A DNA stretch of 64,000 nt from Planctomycetota bacterium (GTDB taxonomy: Bacteria; Planctomycetota; Phycisphaerae; UBA1845; UTPLA1): positions 124,001 through 188,000 of the forward strand of contig QEVG01000004.1 in assembly GCA_003576905.1 (NCBI GenBank), given 5' to 3'. This document shows, in pieces, positions 25,222-34,484 of this stretch. The stretch's first letter is position 1. Each line of letters opens with the position of its first letter. Below the pieces are notes generated by a model. That model saw only the letters and a program-made list of their open reading frames with translations, was not told where the DNA came from and searched no databases. Position numbers and translations under genes: made by a program.

Positions 25222-25860
25222 TCACACTGAGTGCACGCTCGCCACGAAACGCAGCATCTTTTCGCGGTCCTTGATGCCCGGTTCGCTTTCGACGCCGCTG
25301 GAGACATCCACGCCCCAGGGGTGAATGCGGCAGATGCCGGCGGCGACGTTTTCAGGCGTGAGGCCTCCCGCGAGGATGATCGGCGGCGCGCCGTCGAGCG
25401 CGCCGGCGCATCGCGCGCCGGCCACGAGGTCCCAGTCGAAGCGCTTGCCGCTGCCGCCGCGCGCCCGCGGGTTGAAGGCGTCGAGAAGGATGCCGCTCAC
25501 GCCGGCGTCGGCGAAGCGGTGCACGTCGTTGACGAACTCGCGATACCGCACGGCCAGGGCCTTGATGACCCGGACGCCGGGCAGCTGCGCTGCAAGGGCG
25601 GGAGACTCATCGCCGTGAAGCTGAATGGTTGAGAACCCCGCCTCGGCGGCGAGGCGGAGCATGGTCGCCGCGCGTGCGTTGACGAAGACACCCACGGCGT
25701 CGACGAACGGCGGCAGCACGGAGACGATCTCGCGTGCCTGGCGCGGGGTGACGCGCCTTGGCGAGTCGGCGAAGACGAGGCCGATGGCGTCGGCGCCTGC
25801 CTCGGCGGCCGTGACGGCATCTTCGGGTCGGGTGATTCCGCAGATCTTGACGCGGGTCAT
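25222..25860 (-). CDS. trpF: Phosphoribosylanthranilate isomerase
   Basis: 212 residues. A TIM-barrel enzyme of tryptophan synthesis that isomerises N-(5-phosphoribosyl)anthranilate to CdRP in the cytosol. It shows KICGITRPEDA with the general-base Cys, IQLHGDES, the catalytic Asp in GILLDAFNPRA, and the phosphate-binding LAGGLTPENVA and GVDVSSGVES. The length is normal. No other trp gene is near. It is divergent from recJ, 102 bases apart. Confidence 0.96.
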   Translation of the reverse strand: MTRVKICGITRPEDAVTAAEAGADAIGLVFADSPRRVTPRQAREIVSVLPPFVDAVGVFVNARAATMLRLAAEAGFSTIQLHGDESPALAAQLPGVRVIKALAVRYREFVNDVHRFADAGVSGILLDAFNPRARGGSGKRFDWDLVAGARCAGALDGAPPIILAGGLTPENVAAGICRIHPWGVDVSSGVESEPGIKDREKMLRFVASVHSV

Positions 25861-25962
25861 GCGTGCTCCCGGGCGTGCCGGTGCCGAATCGTCTTTGCAT
25901 CGGGCGCGGCCCAGCGTACCATGCCGCTTCGTTCAGGGGAACCGAGTCTACAGGACGCACAC

Positions 25963-27717
25963 ATGCCCAGGGAATGGGTCATACCGCCGCCGGCCGCAGG
26001 CCGGGACGATCTCGCCCGCACGCTTCGGGTCTCGCCGGTGGTGGCGCAGATTCTCTGCAACCGGGGGGTGACCGATGCCGAGACGGCGCGGCAGTTTCTG
26101 AAGCCGCAGATCGCCGACATGCTCCCGCCCGAGGCGCTTCCCGCGGCGGTGCGCGCGGCGGAGCGCATCGGGGCGGCGATCGAGGCCGGCTGGAAGATCG
26201 TCCTGTTCGGCGACTACGACGTGGACGGCGTGACGGGGGTGTCCATACTTTGGCACTGCCTGACGCTTGCCGGCGCGACACCGCACTTTCACATCCCGCA
26301 TCGGCTGGAGGAGGGCTATGGCATCAGCGCCGACGCCGTCCACAAACTGGCCGACGAAGGCGCGCGGATGATCGTCACCATCGACTGCGGCATCACGGCC
26401 GTCGAGGCGGCCGAGGCGGCGCGGCAGCGCGGAGTGGAACTGATCATCACCGACCATCACGCCGCGCACACCGACGCGGACGGTCGGGTGAGGCTGCCCG
26501 ACGCCCTGATCGTGCATTCGGCGATCCACGCCGACGGCGACCCGCCCTATCCGAACCCGCATCTGTCCGGGGCGGGTGTCGCCCTGAAGGTCGCGTGGGC
26601 CGTGGCCCGGCGAATGTGCGGCGCGAAGAAGGTACGTCCCGAGTTTCGCGATTTTCTCGTTGACGCCGTGGGGCTCGCGGCCATGGGGATCGTCGCCGAC
26701 GTCGTTCCGCTGGTCGGCGAAAACCGGGTCATCGCGCATCACGGGCTGCTCGGCCTGCCGCGGAGCCGGCTGCATGGCGTGCAGGCGCTTCTCCGCATGG
26801 CGGGTGTTTCAGGAAAGAAGCTCGCCGGCTACGACATCGGCTTCAAGCTCGGCCCCCGGCTCAACGCGATCGGTCGGATGGGCCATGCCCGGCTGGCGGT
26901 GGACATGCTGACCTGGGCGAGCCCCGCCGAGGCGGGGCGCATCGCCGAACATCTCGACCAGCAGAACCAGGCGCGGCAGACGCTGGAGCGGCGGATCACG
27001 GCGGAAGCGGAGCAGATGGTGACCGTGACGGGGCAGGACACCGATGGCGTTCGGGCCATCGTGCTGGCGTCAGAGGGCTGGCACGCAGGGGTGATCGGCA
27101 TCGTGGCCGGGCGGATCGCCGAGACGTTCGGCAAGCCGGCGGTGCTGATCGCACTGGAGAACGGCACGGGGCAGGGTTCGGCGCGGAGCATTCGCAATTT
27201 TCCGCTGAACGAGGCCCTTGGGGCGTGCCGTGAATACCTGCTCACCTATGGCGGACACGCCATGGCCGCCGGGCTGCGCATCGAGGCGGGGCGCGTCGAT
27301 GCCTTTCGAGAGGCACTCCAGAACCGGGCCGGGGGCATGCTCACGCCACGGGACCTGCGGCCGAAACTGGCGATCGACGACGTGGCGAAGCTGGGCCAGC
27401 TCGATGAACCGCTGGTGGAGGACATGGCCCGGCTGGAGCCCTTCGGGGCGGGCAACCCTTCGCCGCTCCTTGCGACGGAGATGCTGGAGCTGGCGGCGGA
27501 TCCTCGGGCCGTGGGCGCGGGCGAGAAGCATCTCCAGGTTTCGCTGCGCGAGGGGCGACGGCAGTGCAAAGGGATCGCCTTCGGCCAGGCGAGCCTGCGG
27601 CCGAAGCTGCTCGATCATCGTCGATGCCGCGTGGCGTTTCGGCCGATCATCAATGAGTGGAACGGCCGGCGTTCGGTCGAGATGCAGATCAGCGATTTTC
27701 AGTTTCCCGGCGAATGA
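25963..27717 (+). CDS. recJ: Single-stranded-DNA-specific exonuclease RecJ
   Basis: 584 residues. A 5'-3' exonuclease on single-stranded DNA used in recombination and repair. DHH-family motifs in order are VLFGDYDVDGVTG, IVTIDCGI and the name motif IITDHHAA. The DHHA1 part holds GWHAGVIGIVAGRIAE and YGGHAMAAGLRIE, and the C-terminal OB-like domain ends near RRSVEMQISDFQ. ATG 25963 has AGGA eight bases upstream; ATG 25921 is an in-frame alternative. The stop overlaps the next ATG by four bases. Confidence 0.95.
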   Translation: MPREWVIPPPAAGRDDLARTLRVSPVVAQILCNRGVTDAETARQFLKPQIADMLPPEALPAAVRAAERIGAAIEAGWKIVLFGDYDVDGVTGVSILWHCLTLAGATPHFHIPHRLEEGYGISADAVHKLADEGARMIVTIDCGITAVEAAEAARQRGVELIITDHHAAHTDADGRVRLPDALIVHSAIHADGDPPYPNPHLSGAGVALKVAWAVARRMCGAKKVRPEFRDFLVDAVGLAAMGIVADVVPLVGENRVIAHHGLLGLPRSRLHGVQALLRMAGVSGKKLAGYDIGFKLGPRLNAIGRMGHARLAVDMLTWASPAEAGRIAEHLDQQNQARQTLERRITAEAEQMVTVTGQDTDGVRAIVLASEGWHAGVIGIVAGRIAETFGKPAVLIALENGTGQGSARSIRNFPLNEALGACREYLLTYGGHAMAAGLRIEAGRVDAFREALQNRAGGMLTPRDLRPKLAIDDVAKLGQLDEPLVEDMARLEPFGAGNPSPLLATEMLELAADPRAVGAGEKHLQVSLREGRRQCKGIAFGQASLRPKLLDHRRCRVAFRPIINEWNGRRSVEMQISDFQFPGE

Positions 27718-29438
27718 GCCAGATTCCCGCCGATCCCGCCGCCAGCGTCGCGCCGCCCGCCGGGCCGGCGGAGCGCATGCGCGACCGATCATGCCTCGCG
27801 CTGGTGATCGGGGCGACGCTTGCGATGGGTCTGCCGGACATCGGGCGGGGCGGGCTCGGCTGGTCGGACGCGCCGAATCACGCCTTTGACGGCATCTTCA
27901 TTTACGAGCTGGCGCGCCAGTGGCCGGTCGACCGGCTGCCGGCCTGGGCCGAGGCGTTCTACCTGCGCTTCCCCGCGATCGGGATCATCGTTTATTACCC
28001 GCCGGGGTTCGCGGCGGTTGAGGCCGGCGTCTTCGCGCTGATGGGTGTCAGCATAATGGCATGCCGGATGGCGGTGCTGCTTCATGCCTGCGGGGCCGGC
28101 TGCCTGATGTACGTACTCGGGCGGCGCTGGTTTGACCGGCCGACGGGACTCTTCGCAGCGCTGCTGCTGGTGACGTGTCCGCATGGGTTGTGGTGGCTGA
28201 CCGACGTGATGCTGGAGTGGCCGGCGACGTTCTGGATCCTGGCCGCGGTGTACGCCTATGAACGCGACCGCGAGACGCGGTTGGCGCGGTGGGCGGCCGC
28301 GCTGGGGCTGTGCGTCGTGATGGCGTTCATGACCAAGCAGACGGCCGGGTTCATCCTGCCGGTGCTGATCGTGCACGCGTTCATTGCGCCCGCCGCGACG
28401 CCCGGCAAAGCCGCGTGGATCGCCGAAAAGCGGCGGTACTTCGCAAGGCCGGCGCTGATCGCGACCCTTCTGGCGGCGGGTCTGGTGATCGGCGGCTATG
28501 TGATCTCGACGCGAAAGTACACGGCCCTGCCGGCGCAGCTTCTGCGGCCTTCGCTCGATGTCTCCGGTATGGCCCACTGGCCGGCGGAGATTCTCGGCTG
28601 GCCGCTTCTGCCGGTGGCGGTGCTCGGACTCGGGACGTTTGTATTCCGCCCGGACCGGGGGGCGCGCGGGCTTCTGCTCCTGTGGTTCGCGGCGTGGACG
28701 GGGTTTTCGATCTCTATTGCGGCGAAGGAGCCGCGATATCTGTTCTTCTCCCTCCCGCCGCTTATGTTCGCGGCGGTGCGGTTCGGGATCGGCGCGGAGG
28801 CGAGGCATTCGGACGGCGGGGGGTCGAGACGGCTCACCTGGCGAGACGACCGGCCGCGGCTCGTGCTGCTCGCGGCGCTGGTGGTCGCGCAGGCGGTGCT
28901 TTCGAGATGGCACTGGACCGGGCATCTGCCTTCGTACGCCGGGGCCGCGGCGGCGCTGGCCGGCCGGGACGACGCCGACCTGGTCCTCGTGGACGCGGTC
29001 CGCGACGGGCAGTTCATCTTTGATGTTTATCAGAATGAGAATGCCCGGCGGCGGATCATTCCCCTGCGGGCCAGCAAGCTGCTCTATGCCCGGGCGGCGC
29101 GCGAGAAATACGACTATCAGCAGTTCGTCGACAGTCCGGCAGACATTGTGGCGGTGCTGGATCGGTACGGCATCCGGTACATCGTGATCGAGTCAGCCTA
29201 TCCGAAGACCCCGTATGCCGACGCGGACCCGCCTCCGCGTAAGATGCTGCGGAAGCTGGTGTCCGGTGACGCGCGGTTTGCGCTCGTGGAGGCGTGGCCG
29301 CTGGACTGCGGCGACCCGTCGTGGGACGGCATCGAGCTGCGGCTGTACGAATACATGGCGTGCCCTGCGCGGCGGGACAAGCGAATCCGGCTGTCGATTC
29401 CTGCCATGGGACGCGAAGTCGAGTTTGATTTGCCGTGA
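27714..29438 (+). CDS. GT39-like membrane glycosyltransferase (first)
   Basis: 574 residues with about 10-12 membrane helices in the N-terminal 440 residues and a soluble C-terminal domain. The first loop carries WSDAPNHAFDGIFIYELARQ, in the place where PMT/ArnT-type enzymes hold the acidic catalytic residue, and YYPPGFAAVEAGVFALMG follows. Such enzymes move sugars from polyprenyl-phosphate donors to lipid or protein acceptors outside the cytoplasmic membrane. Donor and acceptor are unknown. The start overlaps the recJ stop (ATGA), so it shares the recJ transcript. Confidence 0.8.
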   Translation: MSQIPADPAASVAPPAGPAERMRDRSCLALVIGATLAMGLPDIGRGGLGWSDAPNHAFDGIFIYELARQWPVDRLPAWAEAFYLRFPAIGIIVYYPPGFAAVEAGVFALMGVSIMACRMAVLLHACGAGCLMYVLGRRWFDRPTGLFAALLLVTCPHGLWWLTDVMLEWPATFWILAAVYAYERDRETRLARWAAALGLCVVMAFMTKQTAGFILPVLIVHAFIAPAATPGKAAWIAEKRRYFARPALIATLLAAGLVIGGYVISTRKYTALPAQLLRPSLDVSGMAHWPAEILGWPLLPVAVLGLGTFVFRPDRGARGLLLLWFAAWTGFSISIAAKEPRYLFFSLPPLMFAAVRFGIGAEARHSDGGGSRRLTWRDDRPRLVLLAALVVAQAVLSRWHWTGHLPSYAGAAAALAGRDDADLVLVDAVRDGQFIFDVYQNENARRRIIPLRASKLLYARAAREKYDYQQFVDSPADIVAVLDRYGIRYIVIESAYPKTPYADADPPPRKMLRKLVSGDARFALVEAWPLDCGDPSWDGIELRLYEYMACPARRDKRIRLSIPAMGREVEFDLP

Positions 29439-29492
29439 CGGGCGTGCGGCTCGCCGCTTCGCGTTTTCCTGCAAGGGCGTAGAATCCCGACA

Positions 29493-31232
29493 ATGGCGGA
29501 ATCAGTCTCCGACGCGAGGTTCCCAAACGAGGCGGCGGCGCCGGGTCGCGTACGACATGCGCGGGCCCTTCTCCTCGGTATCGTGATCCTCGCGGCTTTC
29601 CTTCGGCTGTGGCGACTGGACTCCGTCCCGCCCGCGATCAATCAGGACGAGGCGGTGCACGCGTACGACGCGTGGAGCCTGGCGAAGACAGGGCGTGATC
29701 ACGACGGGGCCTCCTGGCCGATTTTTTTCAAGGCTTTTGGCGATTATCACCCCGCGCCGTTCGTGTATCTGCTGGTGCCGTTCCAGGCGCTGATGGGCCT
29801 GGGGGTGTGGAGTGCGCGGCTGCCCGGCGCGCTGGTGGGGACTGCGGCGGCGCCGCTGGCGTACCTGCTCCTTCGCCGGCGCTACGGCGAGCGGGCGGCG
29901 CTGATCGCGGCCCTGTTCATGGCGATTTCGCCGTGGCAATTGCACATCAGCCGCATGGCCTTCGAAGCTGGCGCGTGTCCCACCCTGATTCTGGGCGGCC
30001 TTGCAACCCTGTATGCCGCCGCGCGCCGGCGGGATGATGCCACCGGTTCGGCATCAGAGCCGGTCCGGCTGATGCTTGCGGTGCTCTCGGGCGCGGTATT
30101 CGGTCTGACAGCGTGGACCTATCATGCGATGCGGGTCTTCGTGCCCCTGTTCCTTTTGGGGCTGGCTCTGGTACATCGGCAGGCCGTGTTGCGCCGAATT
30201 CAGACGCCGGAGGGCCGCATGCTGTCGGCGGTCTGGTTGGGCGGCGCGTTGATCGGTCTTGCGCCCTTTTTTGCGGCGTGGGCGATCGCGCCGGCCCAAG
30301 TGTGGGCGCGGGCCAGCGCGGTGTCGGTGCTTGAATCACCGGAGGGCGTTTCCGACGTTCTGCGCAACTATTTTGAGAACCTCTCGCCCTTGTTTCTTTT
30401 CCTCCAGGGTGACGACTCGATCGTTCAATCGGTGCCGGGCTGCGGTCAGCTTCTTCTGTCTGCAATGCTGTTTGTGCCTCTCGGAGTCTGGCGGGCGCTT
30501 CGATCGTGGAGGACCGATCCGTTCGGACTTCTGCTTATTATCTGGGCGCTTGCCGGACCGGTCCCGGCGGCGCTGGCCGAGTGGCCATCCGGGCATAGTC
30601 TGCGGAGCATCGGCGGCGCGCCGGCCTTCGAGCTGCTTTCCGCCCTGGGCCTGATCACGCTTGTCTCAGCCGCCGCGGCTCGATCGCGGCGCGCGGCGCG
30701 CGGGAGTATTGTCTTTTGTGCGATAGTCGTGACACTCAGCAGCGGCATTTTTCTGCGGAGATTTTTCGTGGATTATCCCGTCCGAGCCGCCGCGGTTTTC
30801 CAAAGCGAATGGCCCCCCGTCTTCGCCGAGGTCGCGGCCCGGCGGAAGGATTACGACATTGTCGTGCTCAGCACCGTGAACACCAATCAGCTCGGGCTGT
30901 TGTATCTATTCTGGACGAAGATGGACCCCGCCGCGTACCTGGCCTCGGATCACGACATCGAGCCGGCCGGCACGATCGAGCGGATAATTCGAATCGACAA
31001 CGTCGTCTTTCGGCCGAGCGTCGTGCTTGAAATCATGGCGCCCCGGATGCCGCCCGACTATCGCATCCTGGTCGCGGAGCGCCCGGAAGTGGCCGTGCCG
31101 GGCACAATCCTGCGAGAGTTTAATTTCCCCAACGGAGAGAAAGCGGTGATCCTCTACGAGCTGCGCGCGGAAGATATTCCCATCGTGACTTCGCCGGACC
31201 CGGTCGCGCCGGGGGGGCCGGGCGGCGATTGA
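29493..31232 (+). CDS. GT39-like membrane glycosyltransferase (second)
   Basis: 579 residues, polytopic. The first periplasmic loop holds the acidic pair in INQDEAVHAYDAWSLAKTG and FGDYHPAPFVYLLVPFQAL, a good match to ArnT/PMT family enzymes. RRRYGERAALIAALFMAISPWQLHISRMAFEA is also typical. The soluble C-terminus (about 420-579) is unassigned. It lies 54 bases after the other GT39-like gene but the two are not close copies, so they may act on different substrates. Confidence 0.85.
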   Translation: MAESVSDARFPNEAAAPGRVRHARALLLGIVILAAFLRLWRLDSVPPAINQDEAVHAYDAWSLAKTGRDHDGASWPIFFKAFGDYHPAPFVYLLVPFQALMGLGVWSARLPGALVGTAAAPLAYLLLRRRYGERAALIAALFMAISPWQLHISRMAFEAGACPTLILGGLATLYAAARRRDDATGSASEPVRLMLAVLSGAVFGLTAWTYHAMRVFVPLFLLGLALVHRQAVLRRIQTPEGRMLSAVWLGGALIGLAPFFAAWAIAPAQVWARASAVSVLESPEGVSDVLRNYFENLSPLFLFLQGDDSIVQSVPGCGQLLLSAMLFVPLGVWRALRSWRTDPFGLLLIIWALAGPVPAALAEWPSGHSLRSIGGAPAFELLSALGLITLVSAAAARSRRAARGSIVFCAIVVTLSSGIFLRRFFVDYPVRAAAVFQSEWPPVFAEVAARRKDYDIVVLSTVNTNQLGLLYLFWTKMDPAAYLASDHDIEPAGTIERIIRIDNVVFRPSVVLEIMAPRMPPDYRILVAERPEVAVPGTILREFNFPNGEKAVILYELRAEDIPIVTSPDPVAPGGPGGD

Positions 31233-31245
31233 CGTGCGCCTTCGC

Positions 31246-31722
31246 CTAGGGCGACGGCTCGACCTTGCACGGGGCAAGAAGCTCCGCGATCCGCCGGGCA
31301 CGATAGTCAAAGATCTCGCGGAGCTGCGGGGCGACCAGAAACCTGCGCACGAGTGCGCCGCCCGGCACGGCGTACTGAACGCGGTCGCGAACGCGCGTCC
31401 CGCCGCGATCGGGGGCAAAGGTGTGTTCGTGAATCCAGATGCGGTACGGGCCGCGGCGCTGTTCGTCGACGAAGCGATGCGGCGGCTCCCAGGCGGTGAT
31501 CTCGCTCTGCCAGCGGATGGGAATGCCGCGGAGGCGGAGCTTGTAGTCGATCAGTCGGCCGACGCGCATGTCGATGGGGGGCGGCGTCAGGATGGAAAAG
31601 CGCAGCCACGGCGGGGTAATCGCCTCGAGGTTCATCGCGTCGGCGAAGAACGCGAAGACCTCGTCGATCGGGCGCTCGAGCCATTGATCCGTCGCGAGCG
31701 TGTAGAGGGTTCCATTTTTCAT
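31246..31722 (-). CDS. SRPBCC-family protein (CoxG/polyketide-cyclase-like)
   Basis: 158 residues starting at an ATG followed by KNGTLYTLATDQWLERPIDEVFAFFAD, a standard opening of the START-like helix-grip fold. ITPPWLRFSILTPP, GIPIRWQSEI and RDRVQYAVPGGALVRRFLV match the conserved middle and end of the ligand-binding-SRPBCC group. It would bind a hydrophobic ligand in the cytosol; the ligand is unknown. It lies 14 bases after the esterase gene and is convergent with the second glycosyltransferase. Confidence 0.87.
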   Translation of the reverse strand: MKNGTLYTLATDQWLERPIDEVFAFFADAMNLEAITPPWLRFSILTPPPIDMRVGRLIDYKLRLRGIPIRWQSEITAWEPPHRFVDEQRRGPYRIWIHEHTFAPDRGGTRVRDRVQYAVPGGALVRRFLVAPQLREIFDYRARRIAELLAPCKVEPSP

Positions 31723-31736
31723 TTGGCGCGTGCCGT

Positions 31737-33197
31737 CTAATCCCAGGCGTGCTTCATGGCCTTCGACAGCTCTTCGGCGGCGTTTTCGGGGTATTCGTGC
31801 CCGACGCCGGCGTATTCCTTCACGGTGACGTCGCAATCCATTTTCCTGAAGAACTTTTCGGCGACGCGGGCGGACTCGAGGACTTCCTCCTCATCTTCTT
31901 CGCCGTGCATGATGACGACCACCAGATCGGAGAGGTCTTCGCCGTCCGCTTCGGCTTCCAGGGACTTGTCGAAGTGTCCGCCGATGGCGATGAGAGCCGT
32001 AAAGAGGTCCGGGTTTCGCACCGCCAGGCCGAAGGCCGCCCAGGCGCCCTGCGAGAATCCGGCCACCGCCACCCGGTCCTCGTCGACCTTGTACTGATCC
32101 ATGACCGACTCAACGGCCTCCAGGACGTTGTGCTCGACGAGATCGAGGTCCGTATCCCAGCGATAGTGCCCGTCGGGGAGGCGGTAGGTTCCCTGTGGTG
32201 TCAGTAGAATTGCGCCCAGCTTGTCGGCGACGGGCTGCCAGCGGGCGGCGGTTTCATTCATGTCGCCGCCCCAGGGATGAAGCACGACCAGCAGCGGCGC
32301 GGCTTTGGCCTTGTTGTATTTCTTCGGCAGGGTCACCTTGGTCTGGGGCTCGACGCGCGTCGCGCCGCCCGACGCGCGGGCCTTGCCAAGTATCTTCTTG
32401 TACCGCGGGTCGTCGCGGATGAAGTCGAGGTCGCCGTCGCCCTCGATCTGCGCGGCCATGTCGGTTGCGAAGGAGCCGGCGGCTACCGAAGCCTCGAGAT
32501 AATCGAGGGCCTTTTCCTTTTCCTTGAGGAGCGAGTGCATGCAGGCGAGGTTGTACTTCGTGAGGGCGAGGGCCGCCGGGTTCTCCGCCTTCTCGGCGTG
32601 GTCATGGGCCTCCTGCGCCAGCTTGAGAGCTTCCTTGTAGTTTTTCTTGTCCGCCGCAGCGATCATCTTTTCGGTGAGCGCCTGGATCTTCTGCCGGTGC
32701 TCGGCGGGGGTCAGGCCATTGTCACTCGCCGCGGGTTTCGGCTTCTCGCCGGTTTGCGGCGTGCGGGCCTTGTCCGGGCTGCCGGAGATGTCCTCGCGGA
32801 TGCGGCGGACGATTCCGCGAAAGCGGTCTTCGCCCCAGATGACGCGGAAGTCCGCATCGCTCTGAAGGTGGTCCGCGTCGCGATAGCCGCCGGCGACCGC
32901 CTTTTCGAGCCATTCGTAGGCTTTGTCCTTCTTGCCCATCAGGCAATGCAGACAGGCGATGTTGTACATCGTGTCGGCGCTGTCGGGCCGCAGCGCGTGC
33001 ATCTTCTCGGCGGTCGTGAGGGCGGCCTCGTAGTTCGCCGCGCCGTACTCCCTGCGAAGTTGCCGCTCGAGCTTTTGAAATTCTCGCGGATCGTCCTCGG
33101 CGCGGGCGGCGGAGGGGAGAATCAGGACCGCGGCGGCGGCCAGGATAAGGAGCGAGACGATTTTCCGAACGCTGGGTCGAGGAAATGTGCGGGTCAT
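31737..33197 (-). CDS. Exported fusion of duplicated TPR modules and an alpha/beta-hydrolase
   Basis: 486 residues, start ATG with GGAGG at ideal spacing and a signal peptide (KIVSLLILAAAAVLILPSAARA). Two homologous TPR modules follow (about 40-125 and 165-255), each with an NIAC/NLAC-LH-L-K-KA motif and a tail ending in D-x-R-F/Y. Residues 275-486 are a phospholipase/carboxylesterase-type hydrolase: LLVVLHPWGG (oxyanion region), AGFSQGAWAAFG (Ser nucleophile), the acid in VIMHGEEDEE, and VGHEYPENA (His). The combination suggests an exported esterase docked through its repeats. Confidence 0.88.
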   Translation of the reverse strand: MTRTFPRPSVRKIVSLLILAAAAVLILPSAARAEDDPREFQKLERQLRREYGAANYEAALTTAEKMHALRPDSADTMYNIACLHCLMGKKDKAYEWLEKAVAGGYRDADHLQSDADFRVIWGEDRFRGIVRRIREDISGSPDKARTPQTGEKPKPAASDNGLTPAEHRQKIQALTEKMIAAADKKNYKEALKLAQEAHDHAEKAENPAALALTKYNLACMHSLLKEKEKALDYLEASVAAGSFATDMAAQIEGDGDLDFIRDDPRYKKILGKARASGGATRVEPQTKVTLPKKYNKAKAAPLLVVLHPWGGDMNETAARWQPVADKLGAILLTPQGTYRLPDGHYRWDTDLDLVEHNVLEAVESVMDQYKVDEDRVAVAGFSQGAWAAFGLAVRNPDLFTALIAIGGHFDKSLEAEADGEDLSDLVVVIMHGEEDEEEVLESARVAEKFFRKMDCDVTVKEYAGVGHEYPENAAEELSKAMKHAWD

Positions 33198-33382
33198 GGG
33201 TTCCTCCGATTTGGCAACACACACTCGGAAGCAGGGCAGGTCGAAGCCGGCCGGCAGATTATAGATTCCGGGGCCCGGCCGGTTGCCCCCCGGGTCGGCC
33301 CCGAGGCGGCCGATCACGGCTGCCGGGCGGCTTTCCGAGCCCGATCGCCGCGGGTAGGATATTGCATATACGACCTTCCCTC

Positions 33383-33456
33383 GCGCCCGTAGCTCAGTTG
33401 GACAGAGCATCGGATTTCTAATCCGGCGGTCGCAGGTTCGAGTCCTGCCGGGCGCG
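33383..33456 (+). tRNA. tRNA-Arg (anticodon TCT)
   Basis: A full cloverleaf can be folded. The acceptor stem GCGCCCG (33383-33389) pairs with CGGGCGC (33449-33455), with discriminator G. The D arm has GCTC...GAGC; the anticodon loop TTTCTAA holds TCT (33417-33419); the T stem GCAGG/CCTGC frames TTCGAGT. The top anticodon-stem pair is T-G wobble. CCA is not encoded. Confidence 0.95.
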
Positions 33457-33794
33457 TGTTGGTAATCTCACATTTTTGGGAAGTCGCGACCGGCCATTTC
33501 GGCCGAATCGGGGTCTGCTGCCCGATACGGTACCCACCCAGAACGGGGGCAATTTCCCAATCCGTCGGCCCGCTTTTTACCCAGGCGGCTCGTTTTTGGG
33601 CGATAATTATATAAATGCCAGATACTTACAATAATCGCATATTTTATGTCTCAAACCATGCACGTTACTTGCAGGTTGTGCGTGAACGTGCCGGAGATTT
33701 GTCGCTCAAGAATCGTGGCAGATTCCGGTCGGCGGCGTGTACTCCCAGTGACCGGACCGACATCGAAAGATGCGGCCAGTCAGGGAGACGTGCC
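33457..33794. other. 338-bp intergenic region after the tRNA
   Basis: No gene is supported. A short inverted repeat (CGGCC-ATTTC-GGCCG) lies at about 33491-33505 with no T-run. Bases 33595-33660 are strikingly AT-rich (ATAATTATATAAATG) and probably hold the promoter for the STAS gene, though no clear -35 can be paired. The STAS reading frame stays open back to ATG 33615, but the extra residues show no domain. No copy of the tRNA end or integrase was seen. Confidence 0.4.
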
Positions 33795-34193
33795 ATGTTG
33801 CGAGACCTGCTGAAAATGAACCGAGCCGCGAAGAACAATGCAGCCGCCGCCGACAGCCTGCTTTCGGCGTGGGAGATCGTGGCCGGGCCGGATCGGCTGA
33901 CGATCCGTCCGACCGGTTCGGAGCTGAGCCAGCAGGACCTGTGCATTCTGGCCGCACGGCTCGAGGCGCTGGGAGTTTCGGCTCGGGAAGAGATCGAGTT
34001 TGACCTGTCCGGCGTGGAGCGGATCGGGCCGCAGTGGACCGTGGTTCTGGCCACGCTGGTACATATCTCCCGCCGGGTGGCGGCGACCTGCCGGCTCACG
34101 GGCCTGCACGGCCAGCCTGCCGCGGCGGTCGATCTGTATCGCAAGAGCGCGTCGCTGATGCGTCTGGTGGCATCGGCACGAAACGCCGCCTGA
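33795..34193 (+). CDS. STAS-domain protein
   Basis: 132 residues from an ATG preceded by GGGAGA. After a 25-residue helix the fold is STAS-like: a first strand (WEIVAGPDRLTIRPTG), helix, EIEFDLSGVERIGPQWTVVLATL (the central strand and nucleotide/phosphosite region of anti-anti-sigma factors) and a closing HISRRVAATCRLTGLHGQ segment. The usual phosphorylated Ser after D-x-S-G is replaced by Val-Glu-Arg (DLSGVERIG), so classical phosphoswitching is doubtful. It may instead act like an MlaB-type partner. No anti-sigma factor is adjacent. Confidence 0.65.
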   Translation: MLRDLLKMNRAAKNNAAAADSLLSAWEIVAGPDRLTIRPTGSELSQQDLCILAARLEALGVSAREEIEFDLSGVERIGPQWTVVLATLVHISRRVAATCRLTGLHGQPAAAVDLYRKSASLMRLVASARNAA

Positions 34194-34484
34194 GGGCCGA
34201 ATCAGATTTTTGAATACCTGCCGGGCCGTGAGTGTCAGTATAACGGCATCATCGGCACGGCGCACGCTATCCGGTGGGAATGGACTCCCGCGGCGAAATC
34301 GGTCGCGCGCCCGGCCCTGCCGCGGGCGGCGCCGCATAGACCCCTTCCACTCGCTCTTGCCATGCCCGCCGCCGGGCGGGCATGGCATCCTCACCTCTCT
34401 TGTGAGATCATGATTCGTTGATTCGGCCCGCGAACGTCACTTCGGCAAAGACTCCGCGCCGGGCCGGCCGGGATTTGCCCTCGC

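Noticed and set aside
33383-33794. An integration site beside the tRNA
   Set aside because: No repeated tRNA 3' end, no integrase and no phage-like gene follow; the neighbours are ordinary chromosomal genes.
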